48,947 nucleotides of DNA from Acephala macrosclerotiorum (taxonomy: Eukaryota; Ascomycota; Leotiomycetes; Helotiales; Mollisiaceae), in contig MU119549.1 of assembly GCA_014904845.1 (NCBI GenBank), forward strand, positions 1 to 48,947, written 5' to 3'. Below, one piece after another: positions 21,481 to 34,623 of the stretch. Numbering within the stretch: the stretch's first letter is position 1; every line of letters starts with the position of its first letter. A program made the position numbers and the translations under genes. Below the pieces are notes generated by a model. That model was given only the letters and a program-made list of their open reading frames with translations, was not told the DNA's origin and searched no databases.

Positions 21481-22984
21481 CTGCCACTGAGCGGTTCCTC
21501 TCCAGGTCTATCAGGACTGCACATGGTGGCAATCTTCCTTGTCATGTTGGCTGGTCGAAGCCAGGCGCTTTTTTTTCCCCACGACGTCGAAGCTGATCCG
21601 AGAGTTGGCATACCGATTGGGGAAGAGGCTGGACGATCGAAAGGTTCACAATCCTTTCCCAGATACATGTTTAACAACCGAGCCTGGTCCTTCGTTCACG
21701 TTCAGGACGAGACACCCAGGAGACTCAGAAACGATCGTCAGTAGGATTATGAAGCGCCAAAACTGCCTGGTTTTAGGCTTAGCAGCGAGGGACCGAACAG
21801 ACTGGCCGTTGCTGTGCATTTCGGCCACCTAGAGGATCGAAATGCTCCTCGCATGGGGTCCCACGACCATCAGCCCTCGCATATCCAACGCCATCCATAT
21901 TATCCGACAACGATAGGGGTGTCTGGCAACCTCAGCTGATTCGACCGGCATGATCGTGGACCAGAACCAACACTTCTGCCTCCTGATCATGACGGGAAAG
22001 AGCGAATGACAGCACACAACCTCCTTTAGGGCGCCGCAGATGCCTGGCATCATGCACCCTCGCATCAAGCAGCATCGTCTACAGGGAGTTCGGGGATGCG
22101 GGCATTGGACAGTCCCATCTCGTCCGCCCAACGGAACGCATCACGTCGGAGATGTCTTAAATTTCTAGGCCACAACACTTGTTCAGGATTGAGCCGAGAG
22201 CAAGGCGACGCGGCATCTTGACTGCCCCACCGATGGAGGGCTTGAGTACTTAATGCCAGGCAACCCCCAGTGGCCATGCCTCAACCATTCTCTTCAGTTC
22301 AAGCACACCCTTCACCTCCTCGTACGGAACATTCGCGATGGACGTGAGCGACTCATTTGCTGAATCTTAGTTAGATATCGCTCAAACAATAGACGCCCAG
22401 CAAGATTTATCAAGTCGCTCGCAGGATGAGATCGTCAAACCTGGCAAGGCGATCGAAAATCCTGTATGCCTATTTGGACAATTTGTCTCTACCGTAACTT
22501 CAGATGCTTTGAAGGACATCCAACCTTGGTCAGAGGTGAGCGCTCATCCATTTACGTCACGCAAAGGCGAGGCTGAAGTCTCGCGTGCAAGGCTGAGAGA
22601 TTTTGGGTCCGGGATCGAGATGATACAAAGAATGCTTCTTCAGAGGAGCAGTTCGCACTTCACCGATCGTTTGACTACACAAGAAGGGGCTTCTTGGAAG
22701 AGACTTTCTGTTAGCAGTACTAGTACAACCTCAGCATATAATAGAGATAATACAAAAAATATTGTTCACTTGCCTAATTTGTGATCTTTTCATGTCCCAA
22801 TCAAACTGTCTTGATATGCCTTTGACGATAGTTAAAGGCATCCCGCTAGGGAAAAAAAAGACCACGTAGAGTTTACGTAATAAAACGTGAGACTTACGGC
22901 ACGTGTTTGCGCCAAGAAATGCCAAGATGTGTCGCTTTTAGTATTTAGCGCTCTCCGTAGAGCAGCTCTAGCTCTACGTAAGAA
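21481..22984. other. 1.5 kb downstream of the RdRP, no supported gene
   Basis: GC-normal DNA with only short overlapping frames on both strands (longest 100 codons) and no recognisable motif. It presumably holds the RdRP 3' end. A hairpin at 22956-22978 marks the edge with the next AT-rich block. Confidence 0.5.
22956..22978. repeat. Inverted repeat CGTAGAGC...GCTCTACG at the GC/AT boundary
   Basis: Two perfect 8-bp arms separated by AGCTCTA, which itself extends a nested TAGAGC-A-GCTCTA palindrome. It lies within a few bases of where RIPed DNA begins, so it may be the end of the inactivated element. Confidence 0.6.
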
Positions 22985-24241
22985 AAGTTATAAAAAAAAA
23001 CGCTTTTATTTACGTTAATAAAATCGTTATAAATAAAAATTTTATAATAAATTTAAATTATTAAAAATAAAATATAATATAAAATATAAAAAATATTTTA
23101 TTTTTATTAATATTAATTATTAAAATAATTATATATATTAATTTTTATTTTTTTTATAAAAATTAAATATTGATAATTATTAATTTTCGATTAATAAATT
23201 AAAAATAAAATTTATAATTTTATAATATTTATAAAAATCGATAATTATTAATAATATATATATATTAATTTTAAATTTTAAAATTTTATTATATTTTTTT
23301 ATTTAATTAATTATTTTTATTATAATAATTATATAAATTATTAATATTATTATTTTCGTTTATAATTATTAAATTTTAATAAATTTTATTTTTTTAATAA
23401 TTATAAAATTATAATATTTTTAATAATAATTTAAATAATATTCATTTTAATTTATTAAATTTTAAAATTATAAAAAAATTTAATTTTATAAAAATATTAA
23501 AATTTTAACGACGTTTTACGCTTTTTAATATATTAAAAAAACAAATAAAAATTTAATTTTATAATTATTTTTATTAAAAAAATTTAATTTAATATTTTTA
23601 TTTAAAATTATATTTAAAATTATTTTAAAAAATTAAAAATTATAAAAATTATAAAAATTAAAATATTCGTTTAAATTTCGTTTATTTTTAATTGATTTTT
23701 ATAATATATTAAATTTTATTATTTAATTATATTAAAATTATATATAAAATTAAATAAAAAATTAATAAAAAATTATTTTAAATTTAATAAAAATTAAATA
23801 TTATATAAAATAAAATTATATATTTTTTTAATATTTATATAATTAATAAATATATTAATTATAATAAATTAAAAAGTAAAATAAAATTATAAATTTTTTA
23901 AAAATAATATTTTTTATATATATTAAAAAAATTTTATTTATATATTATATTAAATTTTAAATAATATTTTATATATTAATAAAAAAATTATAAAATTTAA
24001 AAATAATTTTAAATTTATATTAAAAACGAATTTTTAAATAAAAATTTAAAACGTTTATAAATTAATAAATAAAATATATATTAAAAAAAGATTTAATATA
24101 ATAATAATACTAATAATAATAATTTATTAATAAATAATTAATATATAATATTTTTTAAAATAAATTTTTAAAATTTATAAAAATATATTAAAAAAATAAT
24201 ATTATTTTTAAAATTTAATTATTTAAATTTTAAATAAATTT

Positions 24242-24345
24242 TATATTAATATAATAATTATATTTTTTAATTAATTAATATTTATATTTTATTTAAATAA
24301 ATATTAAATATATAAAAAATTAATAATAATTAATAATTTTAAATT
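24242..24345 (+). repeat. Direct repeat, left copy (pairs across the N gap)
   Basis: Starts TATATTAATATAATAATTAT. It matches 25893-25996 almost base for base. Weaker matches continue downstream (for example ATTTACGTTTATTACGTATA near 24875 and near 26450), so roughly 0.8 kb may be duplicated. Confidence 0.65.
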
Positions 24346-25882
24346 TTAAATAATTAAAAATAATTTAATTTAATAATTATAATTTTTTTTAAATTTATAT
24401 TTATTATATTTTATTTAATAATTTGTTTTATATATTTTATAAAAATTTATTATAAATAATAAAATTTAAAATTATATTAATTTTATATAAATAATTAATA
24501 ATTTTTTTTTAAATTAAATTTTAAAAAACGATTTTATAATTATTAAATAAATAATTTTAAATAATTATTATAAAAATTTAAAATTATAAATTAATTTAAA
24601 TAAAATATAAATAAAATTTTTTAATATTTTATTTATAATTATATAAATTAAATAATAATTTATAAAATAAATATAATATTATAATTATAATATTAATATA
24701 TTTCAATATTTAAATATTATTTATATTAATTAATATTTAATTTTATTAATTAAATATAAAATAATAAAATTTAAATTAAAAAAAGTTTTTATATAAATTT
24801 TTTTTTTTTTTTGAAATTTATAAATATATATTTATTTATTTTTTAATATTTAAAATTTTAATTACGTTTTTTTTTAATTTACGTTTATTACGTATAATAA
24901 AAAAAAATTAATTATAAAATTTTTATTTTTTTTTAAATTAATAATTAAAATAATAATAAATATTATATATTATTTAAAACGTATTTATATATTATATATA
25001 AATAAATAAATTTATTAAATATAAATTAATAAATATTAATATTTAAAATAAATTTTTTTATTATTATTTAATAATAAATACGAAAAATTATAAATATTTA
25101 TTTTATTCTAATAAAAATAAATATAAAAAATAAATTAATTTTATAATTTTATAAAATTTTTATTAAAAATTTAACGTATATATATTACGTAAACGAATAA
25201 ATTTAATTTTTAATTTAATTCGAATAATTAATTATAATTAAATTTTATAAATTAAAAATTTAATTAAATTTATAATAAAAAATTAAAAACAAAAATTATT
25301 ATTTAATAATTTATAATAAATTTAAAAAAATTATAAAAAGAATTTTAAAATTTTAAAAATTTTATTAAAAATTTTATTAAAATAAAAAAAAAATATAATA
25401 TTAATAATTAAAAAAAGAAATTTTTAATTAAAAATAATAAAAAATTAATATTATTATAATAAAAATAAAAATTTTATTAAAATTAAATTTATTATAATAA
25501 TAATAAATTTATAATAAATATTAAACGTATAATATAAAAAAAAAATTAAAATTCTAAATAAAAAAAATATATATTAAAAAATGAAATTATTAAAAAATTT
25601 AATAATAATAATAAATATAAAAAATTAATTTTTTTGAAAATTTATTATAATAATATAAATATTATATTAAATATATACGAAAAAACATTTTTAATTATAT
25701 TTAAAAAATAAATATAAAATTTTTAATTATAATTATTCATTTGAAAAAATTATTAAATATATAAAAATTAAATTTAAAATATTATATATTTTAATAATAT
25801 ATTAAAAAAAATAAAAAATATATTTATTAAAAAATTAATTAATATTTTAAATTCTTTTTTAATAAATTATAATAAATTTAAA

Positions 25883-25892
25883 NNNNNNNNNN
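25883..25892. other. Assembly gap (10 N)
   Basis: Ten N characters. The sequence to the right repeats that at 24242, so the true gap length is unknown and the duplication may be an assembly artefact. Confidence 0.99.
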
Positions 25893-25996
25893 TATATTAA
25901 TATAATAATTATATTTTTTAATTAATTAATATTTATATTTTATTTAAATAAATATTAAATATATAAAAAATTATTAATAATTAATAATTTTATTTA
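25893..25996 (+). repeat. Direct repeat, right copy (starts at the N gap)
   Basis: Begins exactly at the first base after the gap and matches 24242-24345. Confidence 0.65.
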
Positions 25997-27777
25997 AATT
26001 GTATTTATTATATATTAATAAAAAATTTTAAACAATTTTTTTAAAAATTTAAAATTATAAATTAATTTAAATAAAATATAAATTTTTATTTATATTATAA
26101 TTTATAAATTTAAAATAATAAATTAATTTAATTAAATTAAATTATTTTAAAATTTAATATTAAATATAATAATAATAATAATAATATAATAATATATATT
26201 AAAATATATATATGTATTTATTACGTATTTCAATTAAAAAAAATTAATAATTTTTATATTTAATATATAAAAATATAATTATTAAATATTTAATTTTATT
26301 AATTAAATATAAAATAATAAAATGCAAATTAAAAAAAATATTTATATAAAAAATAAATATTTAATTTTTTTTAATATTTAAAAATTTTACGTATAATATT
26401 AAAAATTTAAAAAAACGATTATTAAAATTTTAATTATTTTTTTTTTAATTTACGTTTATTACGTATAATAAAAAAATTAATTATAAATTTTTGTTTTTTA
26501 AATTAATAAATTAAATAATAATAAATATTATAATTAATTTAAATTTTTATTTATATTTTATATATAAATAAATAAATTGATTAAATATAAATTAATATTT
26601 TAAAATAATAAAAATCGATATTTAAAATAATTTTTTTTTAAAAAAACGTTATATTTTTTTATAAAATTAATTATAAAAAATTTATATTTAAATAATTAAA
26701 ATAAATTAATATTTTTTTTAATAAATAATTATTATAATTATATATTTAAATAATAATACGATTTTATAATTTATAAATTTTATTATAAAATTTCAAAATA
26801 TAAAATTTAAATAATTATAAACGAAAAATATATTATATAATTATTTTATAAATTAATTATAATTAAATTATATTTTCGAAAATTATTTAAAAAAATAAAA
26901 TAATAATAATAATTAATATTTAATTTAAATATTATAAATAATTATAAAATATAAAAAATAATATTTTAAATTTATATATATTAATAATAATAATAATAAT
27001 TTTATAAATAAAAAAATTATTATTATATATAAAAACTCGTTTAAAAATTTTATAATAAAAAAAAAATATTAATAAAAAACGTTTTTAAATATAAATTAAT
27101 TTATAAAATTAAAAATAAAATAATAAATAAATAATAATAAAAATAAAAATTATAATTATAAATTTTAATTTATATAAATTTATAAAAATAAATATATATT
27201 AAATTATTATATTTTTATATTAATATATAAATTAATATTAAAAATAATTAAATAAATTAATTTTAAATTAATTAAAATATTATATTATAAAAATTTAATT
27301 ATATTTAAAATATATTAAATTATTAATTTATATTTTTAATTCATATTTTTATAAACATATAAAAAATTAAAAATTAAAATAATATAATTTATAATAAAAT
27401 AAAAAAAATAAAAAAAGTTTTTATTATAAAAATAAAAATTATTAATATTAAATATTAATTGATATTAATATTATTATAAATATTATATAATATTCGTTTT
27501 AATAATAATAATAAATAAAAATAAATATATTAAATTAAATTAAAAAAAAATATAATATAATAATAAAAATTTAATATTTTATTATTTAAAATATAATCGA
27601 AATTAAAATTAATTATTTAATTATAAATTTTAATATTATTTAAAATAAAATTTTTTATTCAATTAAATATATTTAAAATAATAAATAATAAGCGAATTAT
27701 ATATCGATTTAAAATAATTAATAAATAAATTATATATTATAATACGAAAAAAAATATTATAATATTAAATAATTATT

Positions 27778-27874
27778 AATACGCGAATATTATAATACGC
27801 GAATATCGTAATACGAAAATATTATAATATAAAATATATTTTAATACGAGTTTATTTCAATACGTTATATATTT
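27778..27874 (+). repeat. 16-bp tandem repeat, about 6 units
   Basis: Units of 16 bp resembling AATACGCGAATATTAT (27778-27793, 27794-27809, 27810-27825, 27826-27841, then 27843-27858 and 27859-27874). The CpG-containing positions stay in register while other positions are A/T. Confidence 0.6.
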
Positions 27875-29063
27875 TAAAACGACTATTTTTTATTTTACGT
27901 ATTAAATACCAATTTTAATTATATATTATTTTTATATTACGTATTATATAAATAATTTGTATAATATAAAATAAACGTTTTTAAATTAAATTTTTAACGT
28001 AAAATCGAATAATACTAATTATAATTTTGCGACGTTATTAATTATTAAAATATAAAAAATTTAAAAATTAAATAAAATTTTAATATTTTTATTAAAACGA
28101 GAAAATTATTAATTTAATTTAATATTTAATTTAATATTTAAAATTACTAATTATCGAATTATATAATTACGAATTTATTATTATATTACGATTTAAATTG
28201 TTTGATTTTTATCGATTATAATAAAAATTTATTTTATAAAAAATTGTATTTTAATTAAATTTACGATTTATCGTTTTCGTATTTAAATTATTTTTTAAAT
28301 TAATAATTTTAAATATATTCTCGTAAAATTATAATATTAAAATTTTTATAAAATCGATAAAATTATATTACGATTAATTATAAGCGCGATATTAATATTA
28401 AAATAATTAAATTAAAAAAAGTTTTCGTATTTAAACGAATTATTTTTATTTATTCGAAGTTTTAAAACGATAAAAATATTATTATATAAATATTAAATAT
28501 TAATATTATATTTATTATTTAAAATTAATAAAAATAATTATTTAATTATTATTATATTTATTATATATATTTATTTTAATATAAAAATTATAATTAAAAG
28601 TTTTTTATTTAATATTATTTATATTTATTATTTATTATTTAAAAAAAATTTAATAATTTTAAAATATTAAAATAATTAATATATTTAATTTAATAATAAA
28701 ATTTATTTTTATAAAAAAAAAAAAAAATATTATATAAAAATAAAATCGTATTTTTTAATTTAATAAATTTAAATAAAAATAATTTTAATACGTTTATTAA
28801 TATAAAAAAAAACTATTAAAAATTGATTATTAATTATAAAAAAATTAAAAAAATTTATTAATTAAATTTATTTTATATTTTTAAAAATAATAAATTAAAT
28901 TTTTTTTAAAAAATATTTAATTTTAATTGAAATTTTAATTAAAATATTTATTTAATATATATTCGTTTTTAAAAAATATAAAACAATAAAATAAATAAAA
29001 AAAAATTTTATATTTTTTTTTTATTTAAAAATTTAATATTAATCGTTTTATCGAAAAACACGT

Positions 29064-29776
29064 ATACTAATAGTACTATTAACGAGTCAATAGTAATTTA
29101 ATCGATTACTAATACTACCGATTATTTTAGTCTAGTACTAATAGCGTTAACCCGGTATTAATAGTACTAAAGTATTATTAATAGTACTAGTTTAAAACTA
29201 AATATTTAAATATTTAAAATTTATAATTTATAGTATTTATTTAATTTATTATAAAAATTTTAAGTAAATTTATCGAGTGCATATTAAAATATTAAATTAT
29301 AAAATTAGAATTTATTAAGTATTAATGTTTTTCGTTAAAATTTATATGCAAACTAGCGATTACGCTTTATTCGATTAATAAATCTTTACCGTTTTATAAA
29401 TTATACAAATAAATAAAAATAAAAATTGAAAATATTAATACTATTTAAAATTTAATCGTAGAATCGATCGATTCAAATAAAATTTACGCGCGTAAAAATA
29501 TCGATTAAACATGCGAGTAATTGCGTTACGTTGTACTACGCTACTTGATATTAAAAATTTAAATTAAAACATTTAAAGATTGAGCGGTTTAATTAATTAA
29601 ATGTAACTGTATAAAGACCGCGCGCAATCGTTTGCAATCGCCGAAAGTCGAGAGTTTTAATATTCTTATTAATTTAAATCCACTTATTAATCGATTATTA
29701 TTAAACGTTAAAGTTTTAAATATGCAATTATTACGTAGCGCGCACTATTAATAAACCGTTAATACTATTAATAGCT
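29064..29776 (-). mobile_element. Same TIR element, copy 3 (least truncated)
   Basis: Its reverse complement aligns with copies at 3441-4041 and 4632-5185. It holds about 100 bp absent from copy 1 near 29100-29200, rich in TTAATAGTACT words. Its ends (ATACTAATAGTACTATTAACG on the left, CGTTAATACTATTAATAG on the right) are imperfect inverted repeats. No coding frame remains. At about 713 bp it is MITE-sized or a deletion derivative. Confidence 0.6.
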
Positions 29777-32621
29777 AATTAATATATAAAAAATTTTCTT
29801 GATAAATTAATTATAATTATTAAACGTATTTTTTTACGAAATTTTATTTAATTATAATTTAATTATATATAATTTATTTAAAAATTTAAATAATTATAAA
29901 ATTAATATTTATTTATTATTTTATTTAAATATATTTAAAAAAAAAATTTATATTATTATTATAAAAAATATAATAATATTATATTAATTATTTTATTAAA
30001 TTTATAATTAAAATTTTTATTAATTTATATTAATTTTACGTTTATAATATTTAATTAATAATCGTATAATTAAATTTATATTTTTTTATTACGATTAATT
30101 TTATTATAATTTTTTTAAATTATTTTAATAAAATAATATATTTAATATTAATAAAAATATCGTTAATAAAATTATTATTATAAAATATTTAAAATATTTT
30201 TTTATTATAAATTTTTTAATAAATTTTTTATTTTTTATTAATATTTAAATAAAAATTATTAAAAATTATATTTAAAAAAAACGTTAAAATTTTTAAATAT
30301 TTAAAATACGATTTATTAATTTTATATACGTAATAAAATAAAGATTAATTAATATTATTTAAAAAAATATTATATTAAATTAATAAAATAAAAAAATGAA
30401 AAATTTATTAATTATAAATTAAAAAAAATTATATAAAAATTATATAATAATATATAAAATTAAAATTACAATTTTACGAATTAATAATTTATAATAATTT
30501 ATAAATATTTTATAAAATTTAAAAATTAAAATTTTAATATTATTTAATTATTTAACGTAATATAAAATAATAAAAAAACGATTTTTATTCGTAAAAAATT
30601 TTTAAATCTCGTAATATTTTTATATTATTTATTAATAATTAAAAACTTATTTCGATTTTCGAATTTAAAAATAAAATATTACGATTTAAAAATAAATTTT
30701 AATTCTTTTTTAATTTATTTTATATTTTATAATTATTTTAATAAAATATATTAAATTATATTTAAAAAGTTTAATTAAATTAAAATTTATAAAATATAAA
30801 AATAAAAAATATTATATTTAATTTTAATTCAAAATAATTAATTTAAAACGCTTAAAAATTTATTTTTAAAATACTTTAAATATTTAAAATTATTATATAA
30901 TCAAATTTAAAAATATTAAAATTTCGAAAGTTTTATTATTTTATTTGTTTATTTATTAAATTAATAAACTTATTATAATTAAATTATAAATTGCGATTTA
31001 CGTTTATTAAAAAAAAAATTTATCGCTTAATAAAATTTACGTTAAAAAAATACGATTTATAATATCGTAATATAAATTTAAAAAATTATAAATCGCAAAA
31101 AAAAAAATTTTAATAAATATAATTTTAATTACTATTTATAATCAATTGAATTAATTATAAAAATTTAATATAAAAAACGAAAATTTTTTAAAAAAAATTT
31201 TTAATATAAAATTTTTATCGATTTATTAATTTATTAATTTATTCGATTTTAAAAAAAAATTTTTTTAAACGAATTATTTTTTTTATATTAATAAAAATTA
31301 TTTTTATTTTAAATGTTTATAAAACGTTTAAATTAAAAAATTTTAATTTAAAATTTAAATCGTTAAATAAATATAAATTAAATTTAAATTAATAACTATT
31401 TTTAATCGAATATAAAATAAACGTAATAAATATAAAAATAAAAAATAAATAAAATACGCTCGTAAAATACAAATCGCGCTAAATATTATTTAATCGAAAA
31501 ACGAAATAAAAATAAAAAATGAAAATATATAATATTTTAAATATAATTTATATAATTTATTATATTATTAATATAAAAACTAAAAAAAATTATTAATAAA
31601 TAATAAATTATATAAAAAAATATTTAAAAAAATATTTATAAATATAAATAATTAAATTAATAAATAAATATAAAAAATTTATTATAATAAATAAATATTA
31701 AAATATATTAATTTAAAATTAAATCGTTAAAAATAAAATATAATATAAAATACGAAAAACGTTTTATTATACAATTTAAATTAATTAATAAATTATAATT
31801 ATAAACGTAATATATTTAAAGTTTTAATATTCGTTACGTATTATAACATTTTTTAATAGACTAATCAAATCGCTGCATTTGAGTATCTCGATTAAATTTG
31901 AATAAAATCGCTTATTATTAAAAGTATTAATATTATATATATATAAAAAAACTAATATTAGTTTTTAAATCGAATAAATAATAAATACGTATTATAAAAT
32001 TAATTTAATAATAATATTTTTTATTATATTTTTTATTATATTTTTTTTATTTAAAAAAAATTGTTTAATATATAAAAATATTTAATATTTTATACAAAAC
32101 GTATATCGTTTTATTAAATACGTTAATATATTTAATAATTTAATATTCGATTAATAAATTTTTTAAAATATTATATTTAAACGTAAATAATTAAAATATT
32201 AAATTAATTAAATTTATTTATTTTTTATTTTTATAATTAATATTATTCGATTTAAATATAAAATTTTAAAAATTATTATAAATTAATTATTTATAATTTA
32301 ATTCGAATTTTTATAATAATACGTTAAAAATTTAAATTATTGAAATAAAACGCGCTTAAAGCGTATAAATTATAATTTAATTATTTAAAAAATATTAAAT
32401 TTTATATTTTAAATTAAATATTTTTTATTTAATTATTTAATATACGAATATTACGTTTATAATTTAAAAATTTTTTAAAAACGATAATTAACTTTTTAAA
32501 GTTTATTTAGCGATACAATTATTATATTTATACTCTTTGTAGTTTTAAAGATATTAGTCTTAGAAAAAAAAGCAAAGGTATTATTTTTGATAAGGTTTTC
32601 GCTTATGGCTCAGACTCATAA

Positions 32622-34358
32622 CATGGCACTGTACCCCAGACTCCTCGGAATGTTTGCGAACAACGTCACGATCCTCAGTTAGTCAGCAAGCTCCGGTTGC
32701 TAGCTGATAACACTTTTCAACCTCCGTTTATATCGAGGCTACCTGCGGAGCTAAAGAATATCTGGCGGTACACTGGGCTCATGACACCATACAGCGCTTT
32801 CACTTTCGTAACGGGTGAAACGTTTCGTCTTGCGCGCCATCTATATTGCTCCTCAAGTCGCGATATAATACTGGAACGAGGATTACGTTCATCTTGGCAA
32901 ACGATACCACTCTTTGGCACGGAATATCTCCGAGAGTTGATCATAAATAAAGATGGTGAGGGCGATTTCAAACTTCCTGGAGATACAACTGTAGTGAGAT
33001 ATATTACGAGTATTGGTAGCATCTGCGCGATCCAGCTATTTGGTATTGATTGGGAAAGCGGTTGGATTGGAAAAGTTCCGAGTGCTGGCTGTGGATGGTA
33101 CGGAATGATGAAGGGAAGGGCCTTCCGATATGACTATAACGTAAGCTGATACAATGCCTTTGAAACTATCCCGACTAATGTAAAAAGGATCTAAACTGCG
33201 CGGTTATATCTCCCTCTGGCTCTTCTTCAACGACTCAAGTAGTGTGGGATTGGCCTGACTTCCCGTCTACCTTGCTTGACCCAGAGAGCGCATTATTTGA
33301 CTTCCGTAGAGATATTCTCCATTCTATTACGGAGGTTCCCAGGCGGCGCTTTTTTAGATACCTGTCTTTGTATTGCGGGGTGGAGTACACCAATGGCCTT
33401 ACTGTCTATGTGTCCACACATGGCATAGTAGGTCTAGAAGCTTATTTCACTCGGACTTCACGGTTGTCTGGATCCCGGCATGGTTGCACGCTCTACTTTC
33501 CGCTTTGTGCACAAGAACGGATAGTTTACACTTAGTTTCGCATTGTTAATTCTATCAGCCCTGCATTCATTGCACCAGCATTAACGGTTGGGTTCTCTTA
33601 ACTTTTATCATGGGTTTTACTAATATAATTTACTAGATTCAAACGACACATGGAAGAATCCATACATTTGGACCGTACATTCTACCATCCCTGATGGTAA
33701 ATAACCGTTATAAATGGATTCTCTTGGAGAATGACAAATGTGTCTCGGGGCTTTATTACGAAAACGTGAAGTCAGGCAGAACAATTATGGGACCTGGTGT
33801 AGTTGGTGACAGTCCTGCTACAAGAGCTGCACCACTTCTACCTCATTATCACAATTGCGATGCTCCTTCCCCACCAATTGGTGGCCCGAATGCTGGACCC
33901 TTCCTGTCAGTTGCTGCCTTGAGTGACTTGCAAAGAGTTGATGTGTGTCGTGTTAATGACCGCTACACTGGCATGTTGATGCATTATTTCGATGGTCACA
34001 CTGCTGTTCTCGGGCAGTGGCAAAATTCCCCTGTCTCTTGCTACTCTTGCATTTACAATAATGGTGGGCCGAGCATAACTGAGATCTATTTCAGAGTATC
34101 AAGGTCTGGAGACCACCAAATTGTCACAAATATCAGCTTTTTGCTTGATATCAGTGAAACGGATTCAACTTGCGAATACCGAGTCTTCACTATTTGGGGG
34201 GGTAGGGCTGCATACCACTCTAGATGAATAACATTTGCTAACAACCACTTTTGTAGCACATTGCCTGGTGGTTCACAGAATACTATGATATGCTCTTGAG
34301 CTGGACAGGGGATCTTCAAGACATTTCAGAGGAGAGTATAGTGAATAGGATTTTGTGA
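32622..34358 (+). pseudogene. Uncharacterised fungal family (F-box-like neighbourhood), disrupted
   Basis: Reconstructed exons: an open frame from after the stop at 32619 to 33140, then 33188-33586, 33637-34201, and possibly 34257-34358. Introns 33141-33187 (GTAAGC...AAAAAG, phase 0) and 33587-33636 (GTTGGG...TACTAG) both keep the frame. A TAG stop at 33533-33535 interrupts exon 2, which is otherwise coding on both sides. The last exon, ending W-W-F-T-E-Y-Y, fits only in another phase; a run of seven G at 34196-34202 next to the donor is a likely slippage site. No ATG in the coding frame precedes L-A-D-N-T-F. The 5' end abuts RIPed DNA, so the start is lost. Motifs such as G-W-E/D-S-G-W-I-G-K and R-Y-T-G-M-L-M-H-Y recall a large Leotiomycete family of unknown role, a resemblance recalled and not searched. 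Confidence 0.6.
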
Positions 34359-34623
34359 TTGATTGCAACTTTGGATTATCGAGAAACAAAAGGGACTTGC
34401 TCGACTGCACCCCTTCCATCCTCCTACTCAATCAATGGAAAAGCCTTTTAGTATAGACATATTTGTGATGTTTCCAAGCAGACCGCCCATTGTACGTTAT
34501 CTTCTTCCAATCATTTTGTGCAGTCGATCTTAACTTTCCTCTCTCGTCCTTGAAGACGAACTCATCACCCTTAAATGTATGAGTTATCCTGTCGACCTTG
34601 ACGACGTAATACTCAGCGGCTTC
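34359..34623. other. Intergenic, nothing supported
   Basis: Convergent 3' ends of the two neighbouring damaged genes; no feature seen. Confidence 0.5.

Larger units (their letters stand above)
22985..32510. repeat. AT-rich RIP-saturated block, 9.5 kb, with assembly gap
   Basis: A/T-dominated with CpG-only C and G over most of its length; slightly less mutated islands lie at 27.8-28.4, 29.06-29.78 and 31.85-31.95 kb. It contains a TIR element copy, a tandem repeat and a 10-N gap flanked by duplicated sequence. No gene survives. Confidence 0.8.

Noticed and set aside
21523..22277. Short frames on both strands downstream of the RdRP
   Set aside because: Mutually overlapping, none longer than 100 codons, no recognisable domain.
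27778..27874. CRISPR-like array
   Set aside because: Units are contiguous without spacers in a eukaryotic AT-rich block; it is a simple tandem repeat.
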